NCBI RefSeq assembly: GCF_964204645.1
Contig: NC_134032.1
Span: 16,430,775 to 16,494,774 of the forward strand
Length of the DNA: 64,000 bases
Direction: 5' to 3'
DNA from: Tubulanus polymorphus
Taxonomy: Eukaryota > Nemertea > Palaeonemertea > Tubulaniformes > Tubulanidae
The stretch's first letter is position 1. Each line of letters begins with the position of its first letter. A model generated the notes under the pieces. That model did not search any database. It was not told the DNA's origin and saw only the letters and a program-made list of their open reading frames with translations. A program made the translations under genes and the position numbers. Shown here in pieces: positions 1 to 10,400 of this stretch.

Positions 1-665
1 AACTGGGTTCTGTGTTAACTGTGGAACTGGGTTCAGAGTTAACTGTGGAACTGGGTTCTGTGTTAACTGTGGAACTGGGTTCAGAGTTAACTGTGGAACT
101 GGGTTCAGAGTTAACTGTGGAACTGGGTTCAGAGTTAACTGTGGAACTGAGTTCAGTGCTAACTGTGGAACTGGGTTCAGAGTTAACTGTGGAACTGGGT
201 TCAGAGTTAACTGTGGAACTGGGTTCAGTGTTAACTGTGGAACTGGGTTCAGTGTTAACTGTGGAACTGGGTTCAGAGTTAACTGTGGAACTGAGTTCAG
301 TGCTAACTGTGGAACTGGGTTCAGAGTTAACTGTGGAACTGGGTTCAGAGTTAACTGTGGAACTGGGTTCAGTGTTAACTGTGGAACTGGGTTCAGAGTT
401 AACTGTGGAACTGGGTTCAGAGTTAACTGTGGAACTGGGTTCAGAGTTAACTGTGGAACTGGGTTCAGTGTTAACTGTGGAACTGGGTTCAGAGTTAACT
501 GTGGAACTGGGTTCAGAGTTAACTGTGGAACTGGGTTCAGAGTTAACTGTGGAACTGGGTTCAGTGTTAACTGTGGTTACTGGGTTCAGAGTTAACTGTG
601 GAACTGGGTTCAGAGTTAACTGTGGAACTGGGTTCAGGGTTAACTGTGGAACTGGGTTCACAGAG
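1..665. repeat. 24-bp minisatellite, about 27 copies
   Basis: Tandem array of a 24-bp unit (gttaactgtggaactgggtt plus four variable bases) inside a SELENBP1 intron. It ends about 25 bp before the first visible exon. Because 24 is a multiple of three it reads as an open frame (LTVELGSE repeated), which is a by-product of the period and not a gene. The core ctgtggaactgg recurs near 28220 and 50380. Confidence 0.95.
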
Positions 666-691
666 ATATTGAATGGTTGTATTATTTACAG

Positions 692-3001
692 GTGGTGGAA
701 GCCGAGGACATTCTAGAGAAAACCGGACTTTCTACCCTGCACACGTCACACTGTTTGGGTTCAGGAGAAGTGATGATCAGTACTATGGGCGATATTAACG
801 GTGACGGGAAAGGTATTGTTGTGTTGCGAGGCGATAACGGGTTCCGGGCCGTGTTAGGTCAATTGTTATCGAGATAGATATAAAACACTTGATATTAATA
901 TTTACATAAATAATCGCGTGCAAATCGGGTCAAATTATTCAGAACACATTTTAACGATGATTAGATATTGCCCCCGATTTAGTTAGGCCAAAGGCCATTT
1001 ATACAATACAATCATATTACCATAAACATTTTAAACTATGATTTTTGGGAATCCAGTTTTATTTGTTCGAGTTATTTTCAGGTGAATTCCTATTGTTGGA
1101 TGGTAGTGATTTTTCTGTGAGGGGTAAATGGAATCGAGGTCACGATATCGCGGAATTTGGATACGATTTTTGGTATCAGCCGAATCATAACGTACTAGTA
1201 TCGACTGGATGGGGTCACCCTCGCTGCTTCAAGAAAGGATTCGATATCGAAGACGTGAAAAATGGTAAAGTTGACAGACTGATGGTCTGACTCATAGAGG
1301 GTTCAGGAGGAAGCCACCAACATTAGCCCAGCACCTGTGCCTATAACAGCTGTGAAGAGCTGTTTGGTTTAGGGGGGGGGGGAGTGGACCCCGCTCCTAT
1401 GTGTTTTAGTTTGATAAAAATCCCATCCTCCCTCGGCAGAGATTCGAATCTGATGCGAACGCCTGTGGTATTCTCTATGATTCAGGTTGTTATGGCAACT
1501 CGTTGTATATATGGGACTGGACGACTCATGAATTACGACAGACGATCAATTTAGGACCAGACGGAGTGATTCCGTTAGAAGTGAGATTCCTTCACGATCC
1601 TGAATCTCCAGTCGGATTCGTCGGATGCGCTTTGAGCAGTTCTATTTTTAGAATCTATAAAACAACGGTCAGTTTAACACCCTTCGACGTCATAGGGTGA
1701 GGATCCACGGAACCAGGACGCGAATAATGATTTGAATATGATACTCTATTTGTAGGGCGGAAGTTGGGCGGCTGAGAAAGTGATCCAAATTCCAAGCAAA
1801 AAGGTCGAAGGTTGGGCACTTCCGGAGATGCCATGTATGTATTCCTCTAGCATAGTGCTCCCTTCCTTCCCCCGCACCCTTTCCTCCCTCCCTCCCTCCC
1901 CCGCACCCTCTCCTCCCTCCCCCGCACCCTCCCTCCCTCCCCCGCACCCTCTCCTCCCTCCCCCGCACCCTCCCTCCCTCCCCGCACCCTCTCCTCCCTC
2001 CCTCCCTCCCTCCCTCCCCCGCACCCTCTCCTCCCTCCCCGCACCCTACCTCCCTCCCCCGCACCCTCTCCTCCCTCCCTCCCTCCCCCGTACCCTCTCT
2101 CCCTCCCCCGCACCCTCTCTCCCTCCCCCGCACCCACATAGTCTCAAGTATAAATACATCTATTTTAGCTCTAATCACTGATATCCTGATTTCTCTCGAC
2201 GATCGATATCTGTACGTCAGTAATTGGTTACACGGTGATCTCAGACAGTACGATATATCCGACACTCGACATCCGAGATTAGTCGGTCAGGTAATCCGTC
2301 AATATCTTACGTACATAATTCTTATATTTCTACCAATTGACTTCAGTAACAAATACATCGTTTCAATTCTCTTACAATTCAAAGGTTTTCATTGGAGGAA
2401 GTTGTTGTTCCGGTGAAGGGGTGAAGGTCACACACGATCAAGAACTTCCGGTACGTTGTCTATACCCAAGTCGTTAACGGATCAGTAACTTTACGGTGTT
2501 GTTGCGGTACCAACAACTCTTGACGCAGAAAGCCCGTGATTTTGGCCACTTGTAACTTATTTCATTCCCGTATATTTAACAGGCTCAACCGGAAGCGCTG
2601 TTTCTGAAGGGTAAGAAAGTTGAGGGCGGATGTCAAATGTTACAGTTAAGTTTAGACGGTAAACGGATGTACGTCACGACCTCCCTCTTCTCAGCCTGGG
2701 ACCTTCAATTCTATCCTCAACTTATCAAGTACGTAAATATGATTAGCAGTAAATATGGCTGCCTCCATGCGTCCCCTAATGACGTCACATGCATGTTTTT
2801 CAATGTTTCAGTAATGGTGGTATGATGATACAAATTGATGTTGATACTATCCACGGCGGTTTGAAGGTTAATAGAGATTTCTGTGTGGATTTTGGACAAG
2901 AGCCCGGTGGTCCATCGCTAGCCCACGAGATGCGCTACCCGGGAGGTGATTGTTCCTCTGATATTTGGCTGTGTGAACCAAAAGCTCAATCGAAGATTTG
3001 A
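692..3001 (+). CDS. SELENBP1: Selenium-binding protein 1 / methanethiol oxidase, 3' part (8 exons)
   Basis: Cytosolic enzyme family that oxidises methanethiol to hydrogen sulfide, hydrogen peroxide and formaldehyde. The 5' exons lie left of the window. Eight exons join in frame: 692-812, 1082-1264, 1486-1667, 1756-1834, 2169-2290, 2385-2450, 2583-2728 and 2812-3001, all with GT-AG introns and matching phases. The translation carries family blocks in the expected order: [78 protein letters not shown], and the C-terminal [12 protein letters not shown]. The visible part is 362 residues, against about 470 for the whole family. The TGA stop is followed about 50 bp later by AATAAA (3052-3057). Identification is by conserved blocks recalled from the family and is firm; activity is inferred. 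Confidence 0.95.
1855..2140. repeat. Pyrimidine-rich minisatellite in SELENBP1 intron
   Basis: Irregular tandem array of CCTCCCTCCCCCGCACCCTCT-like units lying between the donor at 1835 and the acceptor at 2168. It makes up most of that intron. Open frames on both strands through it are low-complexity shadows. Confidence 0.9.
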
Positions 3002-3506
3002 ATATTATATGTCACCGTTAATGCTTATTTAATTGTCTAATGTACAATGAAAATAAAAGTGAAATAATTAGTGCGTTCAAAAAAGAATTTATGGATTCGA
3101 TTCTCAATTTTGGATGGATTGACATTTACAATATGGTCGCTGCAGATCTCCTTATGACGTCATCACTGAATACGAGCTCAAAGATTCGAAGAAAACAATA
3201 AACGGGATTTAGTTTAAAAATAAAGAACCTTGATTCCTCCCCAGATTGTCAACAAGTTCCGGTTGTAGGATCGTCACAGCGTGTTTACGAGTTATCGCAG
3301 CTGGTCAGTAAGAGACGGCTTGGTAACGAGTTAGAGCTGTCGTCTGTCACCAGCTGCAGCAGCAGCAGCTGCTGCTACTGACCAGTGAGGTCCTAATTCA
3401 TTGTAACATACGTCTTCAAGTACAAATCAGTTTGACATACAACTATAGACACATTATCAGACACATCATCAGACACATCATCATCAGACACATCATCATT
3501 ATTAGA

Positions 3507-3606
3507 ATGAATTCATATCAGAAATTCAGCCTTTTTATCGTTTTTTTTATTTTCACAGGAATTATTTTGATGCGCGTAAGTAGAATATTTCTAAGATTAT
3601 TACATA

Positions 3607-3691
<85 letters not shown>

Positions 3692-6677
3692 TGCTGCTGC
3701 TAGGGTTATCAGTTCAAAAAAGTCAATAACGAGTTTAATGAGGTCACTGTAGAGTTTAATGAGAGGTCACTGTAGAGTTTAATGAGAGGTTACTGTAGAG
3801 TTTAATGAGGTCACTGTAGAGTCTAATGAGAGGTCACTGTAGAGTTTAATAAGAGGTCACTGTAGAGTTTAATGAGAGGTCACTGTAGAGTTTAATGAGA
3901 GGTTACTGTAGAGTTTAATGAGAGGTCACTGTAGAGTTTAATGAGAGGTCACTGTAGAGTTTAATGAGAGGTTACTGTAGAGTTTAATGAGAGGTCACTG
4001 TAGAGTTTAATGAGAGGTCACTGTAGAGTTTAATGAGAGGTCACTGTAGAGTTTAATGAGAGGTTATAGTTTTGTTATTTGTAACTCACCTCGTTATTGC
4101 TGCCTCTATCACTGTCTGTGTACATCTGTTCATCGGACTGGATTACCCCACTGGGCTGGGGCTGTTGACCAGTTTCAACGGGCTGGGGCTGTTGACCAGT
4201 TTCACCGGGCTGGGGCTGTTGACCAGTTTCACCGGACTGGGGCTGGATGATTACACTCGGCTGCTGACCTGTAATCGATGACAAGTTAAGAATTGATTTA
4301 TGATAACAATTTACGGAGTAAAATACAATTGAAATATGAAACTAGAGTAACTAACGTTGAGCAGCTGAGACACCAGACGAGGGGATTCCCCGACCAGACA
4401 ACGGGATTCCCCGACCGATTCCACGACCAAAACTAATCATCCCCGAATTATTCAATCCTGACATTGAGAATGAAGCTGGAGTGAGTAATCTGTGAGTCGA
4501 TCCTCCTCCTCCTCCTCCTCCTCCTCCTCCTCCTCCTTCTTTGGAAGATGCTTTAGCATCGTTTTCATTCTTCTCCTTAAACAGCAGGTTTTGTTCCGTG
4601 AAAATCTAGATTTGACAATAATCAACACAAGTTCAAGAAATACTACAGTGAAGTCATCAGGTGAGACGGCGTCAAAATCACTCATCCTTACTACTTGTGA
4701 CATCATCAACTGTTGTTATTGACTTAAAAACTAAATAACTATCGATCCTTCATAGATAAAAAGATCACCATTTGTCTAGCAACTCCCTGACAAAAACTCG
4801 AAATAAAGCTTAACCCATTGAGAGCTCGGCCATAACCCTAACCCTAGCCAGACTCGAACTCGCTATCTCTAGCATGCCAGCCGAGCATGCTAACCACTAG
4901 ACTACAGACCAGGAATGAATGTCATAGCTTGTCGGTTTGTCTGGTCAGTGTGGTGACTGGTGACCAGTCAGGTGTGGTGACTGGTGACCAGTCAGGTGTG
5001 GTGACTGGTGACCAGTCAGATGTGGTGACTGGTGACCAGTCAGGTGTGGTGACTGGTGACCAGTCAGGTGTGGTGACTGGTAACCAGTCAGATGTGGTGA
5101 CTAATGACCAGTCAGGTGTGGTGACTGGTGACCAGTCAGATGTGGTGACTAATGACCAGTCAGGTGTGGTGACTGGTGACCAGTCAGGTGTGGTGACTGG
5201 TAACCAGTCAGGTGTGGTGACTGGTGACCAGTCAGGTGTGGTGACTCTATTTACTAACAACACCCACTCTATCAGTCTCTGCTGATTACACCAGTTTCTT
5301 ATCAAGATTTTTCATCTATTGTATAGTAATCATCGGGTTCAATATATTTTTAGAGTTGACTTTAAAATGGTGGGAAGGTGAGGCGCTGATTTATGGGTAA
5401 GAAGGGAATCCCGATTCCTCATTATGGAACAAACTATAAACAAATGTAACTAGTTGTAACTGTTTATTACGATGTTGTTGGTTGAAAGTATTTTATTTTA
5501 TTTATGAAACTGAAACTGGAACAGCTATATGAAGAGAGGCGCGATGTATGAATGTAAGAATAAAGTCCTATACGGTAAAGGAGGTGAAGGAAGCTGGTAT
5601 GTTTGTCATGATGAACCGTTTGCGCCTAAACCAGGCTGTTTAGCGCTGTCATTCGGGTTAGTATACTTCTACTGAACTACTGCGAATTTCTTTTTAAGAA
5701 TTCCAACAATCTGTTCAGCAAAGGACACAAAGTTCTGGTGAATATCGAACTGATTTTACTAAACTGATTGTAATAAACTGATTGTGACATTCATCGACAT
5801 TTTCTCTTTCGCTATGGTTGTTGATCACGTGATTTAGAATTGGAAATCTGTGGCAATTCGACGATCAAATGGAAAAATTCGGTTGTGAAGTTTATGCATT
5901 CGACCCGAGGTGTGTACTCAAGCATCGAGTTGTTCGAGGACTATTTTAGATCAACTATAGACATGCATGTTTTTATATTCTAGTATGGGCGTCTCCGATC
6001 ATAAACATTCGAAGAATGTTTGGTTTTACAACTTGGGAGTGGGCGGCTCCGATACGGATAGCTTTGTGCCGAGAAAAAACAGCTACGTCAAAAATGATCA
6101 AATCTGGAAAATACGAACAGTAAAATCTATTCTAAAAATGATCAAGCGTGAAAATGTAAGTTGCAGAAACTTTAAAACCCCCGAGTACTGGGGGAGAAGC
6201 ATATAGGGCCTACCATTCACTCGCCAGGGGCGCTGCAGTTGCTTAACGGTTGGTTAGAAAAAACCACGGATAAATACCATGTAACAATGAAAGCCTAGGA
6301 CCGTTAGGATTGAACCCCAACTTGTTGTAATTAACCAATCAATTTATGTCTTTATTTCTATTTATTTTCTGTAGAGAATTATTGATTTTCTAAAGATCGA
6401 CGTTGAAGGAACAGAATTCGACGTTTTGCGCAGCATTCTTAACGACGGAACAATGAACATCGTTAAACAGTATCTAGTTGAATATCACGTGTTCGGTGAT
6501 CAGAAGTTTAAAATGGGTCAGTACGCGATTGATATGAAACGAACTCTTCAATTAGGATTTAATCCGTTCCTAGTTCGCAATAAATTCCCGCTAGTCGGCG
6601 TGAACCGGAAGTCGTATCGATGGCAAGCTGATGTCGGTTTCGTCAATATGAATTTTCTGAAGAAAATAAAGAAATAA
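3507..6677 (+). CDS. METTL24-like membrane-anchored methyltransferase
   Basis: Probable type II membrane protein with a FkbM/METTL24-type SAM-dependent methyltransferase domain. Exon 3507-3575 begins MNSYQKFSLFIVFFIFTG, a short cytoplasmic end plus a membrane anchor. The catalytic part is encoded by 5354-5396, 5525-5656, 5838-5909, 5984-6155 and 6375-6677. It includes TLKWWEGEALIYGY, GSWYVCHD, GNLWQFDDQMEKFGCEVYAF and DFLKIDVEGTEFDVL, the last two being the recognisable family motifs. Phases are consistent from 5354 to the TAA, but exon 1 ends in phase 0 while 5354 needs one preceding base. At least one exon of length 3n+1 between 3576 and 5353 is therefore unidentified. The substrate is unknown. 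AATAAA overlaps the 3' end. The large first intron holds a CTG tract, an inverted gene copy, a SINE and a 24-bp minisatellite. Confidence 0.8.
3608..3701 (+). repeat. (CTG)n trinucleotide tract, about 30 units
   Basis: Near-perfect CTG/GCT run with one CTC interruption close to its right end, 32 bp downstream of the exon 1 donor of the METTL24-like gene. It lies immediately left of the breakpoint of the inverted duplication that starts near 3718. It is intronic, so the open alanine or leucine frames are not coding. Confidence 0.95.
3718..4535 (-). repeat. Inverted duplication of the GTSF1-like gene segment 12945-14046
   Basis: Reverse-complement copy of the downstream gene: the end of its glycine-rich exon, the next intron, the QPQPGETG exon, and a shortened version (about 14 units) of the 23-bp minisatellite with the flanking aaactcgttattgactttt. 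Similarity stops near 3718 on the left and just beyond the glycine codon tract near 4535 on the right. Copies differ slightly: four QPQPxETGQ units here, three in the forward copy. Confidence 0.9.
4090..4685 (-). CDS. Partial inverted gene copy with its own 5' exons
   Basis: On the minus strand three exons join in consistent phase: 4685-4647 (ATG; MSDFDAVSPDDFT), 4605-4356 (IFTEQNLLFKEKNENDAK, then a glycine run, then GRGIGRGIPLSGRGIP) and 4268-4090 (QPQPGETGQ repeats, ending SDRGSNNE). The last two exons duplicate exons of the GTSF1-like gene at 12860-13353, but the first 75 or so bases of coding sequence have no counterpart there. No terminal exon is visible: the copy breaks off in the 23-bp repeat at 3718. 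All 156 codons remain open. It could be a truncated duplicate, an expressed antisense gene inside the METTL24-like intron, or an assembly product. No function can be assigned. Confidence 0.45.
4835..4920 (-). mobile_element. tRNA-derived SINE head, minus strand
   Basis: On the minus strand the sequence reads tagtctagtggttag (A box-like), then ctcggctggcatgc, then gagttcgagtctgg (B box-like), followed by ctagggttagggtta. The same layout occurs on the plus strand at 45405-45520, so this is one family with an internal pol III promoter and a TTAGGG-like 3' tail. Confidence 0.75.
4945..5250. repeat. 24-bp minisatellite in METTL24-like intron
   Basis: About 12 copies of gtgactggtgaccagtcagg plus tgtg. 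The core tgactggtgaccagtca is nearly palindromic. Open frames on both strands result from the period being a multiple of three. Confidence 0.93.
6225..6290 (+). mobile_element. Fragment of a MITE-like element
   Basis: Sequence from gctgcagttgcttaacggtt to about aacaatg matches one arm of the inverted-repeat element at 20690-20830 (gctgcagttgctcaaaagtt and following). Only one arm is seen here, inside the last intron of the METTL24-like gene. Confidence 0.5.
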
Positions 6678-6802
6678 AAAATACACATTTTTCCGATTCA
6701 AAAAGTTCGAGTTGTTAGTTTTCGAGGTTCTGATGGTGACCCGCCGGGATCGTAGTCCCCCCCCCCCCCACACAGGCGGCCGCGTCTTACATTGTCAGAC
6801 AC

Positions 6803-6937
6803 CAGGGTCCAATTTCACGAACAAGTTTAAGCTCAAAACGGTAAAGTTTGAATTGTTGTCCTCATTGAAAACATGAAGTAACTAATGGCAATTACACCAA
6901 AAATTTGAGTTAAACTTTTTTGTGAAACTGGGCCCTG
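6803..6937. mobile_element. MITE-like inverted-repeat element, 135 bp
   Basis: The left arm starts cagggtccaatttcacgaac and the right arm is its approximate reverse complement, ending gtgaaactgggccctg. Arms are about 35 bp with a few mismatches around a unique centre. No transposase is encoded. It lies between the METTL24-like and GTSF1-like genes. Confidence 0.7.
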
Positions 6938-7464
6938 GGCCTGAAACCGGCCGTCAACCCAGACAGGTATCTGTGCAGAATATAATCATATCGGACTGGT
7001 ATTTGAAATTAAATCCGCCATTGGACTGATCAAAATCTCGAGAGACGAATTCAGTGATGGTCCAACCGATTCTTCCCGTCGACGATGTCTACAATCCCGA
7101 TTGTGAAAATCAACTGATGGAAGTACACGGCCCGGTTTCGGCGGTTTAGTTTCATATCGGATCAGATTTGGCGCCCGACCGCGCGGGCTTCAAACTCTTT
7201 CAATAAAGTCAGTAAATTAAATTCAACTCACCGGATTACATTCCGAAACCTTATACGCCGTATGGCCGGGGCACAGTCCTAAACCGGAGTCGTCACTTTA
7301 CAAATTACCACTGCGCAGTTTCTGAGAAAGGACGCGAGGACAGTAAGTATTTTTTGGCTTCTAAGTTCGGTTTTCTCAGTATGTGACGACCGCACGGATT
7401 GCTGTAGATTGAAGTAGATTTTATTCCATATTTTTATCAGGTGACCGAGACCCCCCGCAGAGAA

Positions 7465-10400
7465 ATGGCGCTACACCGTATAAAAGACCCGGATGATCTA
7501 ATCGAATGTCCCTATGATTCTGTACATATGGTCAGAGCTAAAAGATTCCCTTATCATTTGATGAAATGTCGCCGAGTAAGTATCGATCTAACATTTAAAT
7601 GTATTCCAATAATTCCTGCTGATTTCTGTAGTGTAAATGTTGTTGATGTTATTTTACAGAACTATGCAGGAATGGATTACGCGACGTGTCCGTTTAACGC
7701 ACGTCATGAGTTCCCGGTTCCCGAGAGACGTTATCACATCGCCAACTGTCCCGATAAAGCTATATTAGAGAAACAGATAGCTGAAGAGTCTGGTCGCGGT
7801 GGGACGATGTATAAAGGTTGTACGGAAATGCCGATATCCGACTGGGTTCCTCCAGAGGCGACGGAGGATTGGGAGACTGAGGCAACACCTGTCGCTCGTA
7901 TCGGAATAGATGAAAGATTATTAGATATCGACCCGAATTTACCGAGATTTAAAGACATGACCGGAATGAAACCATCGGAGAAAAAAGAGTTTAAACGTCG
8001 CTTATTACTGATTGCGGAGAGAAGAGAGAGAGGTGAGGGGGTTTCACAGGGTCGTCATACGAGACCGGTGAGGGGGGTTTCACAGGGGTGTCATACGAAT
8101 CCAGTGAGGGGGGATTCACAGGGGTGTCATACGAGACCGGTGAGGGGGGATTCACAGGGGTGTCATACGAGATTGGTGAGGGGGTTTCACAGGGGTGTAA
8201 TACGAGACCCTCTATATTTTCAGTTTTAATTCGAGAACAATTTCTGACAAATAAACTTGATTGAATTGAATGTTGATATTTCAGGTGAGTGCGTTGATGA
8301 CATCAGTTTAGACGTCGTTAAGCATCCTGTAAATCCTGTCGCCGTGACAACGACTACGACAACCAGACTGCCGAAAACTAAACCTCAAGTAATAGCGGCA
8401 AAGGTAAATATGCCACAAAACACGCAGAGGTGCGGCTGCCTGCTTGTGTACTGATACCGGTGACAACAGTAACCGTTGATTTCAGACACATCCGGCTAGC
8501 CGCGTGTTAATACTCTACTGATACCGGTGACAACAGTAACCGGTGATTTCAGACACATCCGGCTAGCCGCGTGTTAATACTGATACCGGTGACAACAGTA
8601 ACCGATGATTTCAGACACATCCGGCTAGCCGCGTGTTAATACTCTACTGATACCGGTGACAACAGTAACCGGTGATTTCAGACACATCCGGCTAGCCGCG
8701 TGTTAATACTCTACTGATACCGGTGACAACAGTAACCGGTGATTTCAGACACATCCGGCTAGCCGCGTGTTAATACTCTACTGATACCGGTGACAACAGT
8801 AACCGGTGATTTCAGACACATCCGGCTAGCCGCGTGTTAATACTCTACTGATACCGGTGACAACAGTAACCGGTGATTTCAGACACATCCGGCTAGCCGC
8901 GTGTTAATACTCTACTGATACCGGTGACAACAGTAACCGGTGATTTCAGACACATCCGGCTAGCCGCGTGTTAATACTCTACTGATACCGGTGACAACAG
9001 TAACCGCTGATTTCAGACACATCCGGCTAGCCGTGTGTTAATACTCTACTGATACCGGTGACAACAGTAACCGGTGATTTCAAACACATCCGGCTAGCCG
9101 TGTGTTAATACTCTACTGATACCGGTGACAACAGTAACCGGTGATTTCAGACACATCCGGCTAGCCGCGTGTTAATACTCTACTGATACCACTGACAACA
9201 GTAACCGGTGATTTCAGACACATCCGGCTAGCCGCGTGTTAATACTCTACTGATACCGGTGACAACAGTAACCGGTGATTACAGACACATCCGGCTAGCC
9301 GCGTGTTAATACTCTACTGATACCGGTGACAACAGTAACCGATGATTTCAGACACATCCGGCTAGCCGCGTGTTAATACTCTACTGATACCGGTGACAAC
9401 AGTAACCGGTGATTTCAGACACATCCGGCTAGCCGCGTGTTAATACTCTACTGATACCACTGACAACAGTAACCGGTGATTTCAGACACATCCGGCTAGC
9501 CGCGTGTTAATACTCTACTGATACCGGTGACAACAGTAACCGATGATTTCAGACACATCCGGCTAGCCGCGTGTTAATACTCTACTGATACCGGTGACAA
9601 CAGTAACCGGTGATTTCAGACACATCCGGCTAGCCGCGTGTTAATACTCTACTGATACCGGTGACAACAGTAACCGGTGATTTCAGACACATCCGGCTAG
9701 CCGCGTGTTAATACTCTACTGATACCGGTGACAACAGTAACCGGTGATTTCAGACACATCCGGCTAGCCGCGTGTTAATACTCTACTGATACCACTGACA
9801 ACAGTAACCGGTGATTTCAGACACATCCGGCTAGCCGCGTGTTAATACTCTACTGATACCGGTGACAACAGTAACCGGTGATTTCAGACACATCCGGCTA
9901 GCCGCGTGTTAATACTCTACTGATACCGGTGACAACAGTAACCGGTGATTTCAGACACATCCGGCTAGCCGCGTGTTAATACTCTACTGATACCGGTGAC
10001 AACAGTAACCGGTGATTACAGACACATCCGGCTAGCCGCGTGTTAATACTCTACTGATACCACTGACAACAGTAACCGGTGATTTCAGACACATCCGGCT
10101 AGCCGCGTGTTAATACTCTACTGATACCGGTGACAACAGTAACCGGTGATTTCAGACACATCCGGCTAGCCGCGTGTTAATACTCTACTGATACCGGTGA
10201 CAACAGTAACCGGTGATTTCAGACACATCCGGCTAGCCGCGTGTTAATACTCTACTGATACCGGTGACAACAGTAACCGGTGATTTCAGACACATCCGGC
10301 TAGCCGCGTGTTAATACTCTACTGATACCACTGACAACAGTAACCGGTGATTTCAGACACATCCGGCTAGCCGCGTGTTAATACTCTACTGATACCGGTG

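Noticed and set aside
12-716. 234-codon frame LTVELGSE at the left edge
   Set aside because: Produced by a 24-bp period. It lies in an intron and its end merges out of frame with the real SELENBP1 exon.
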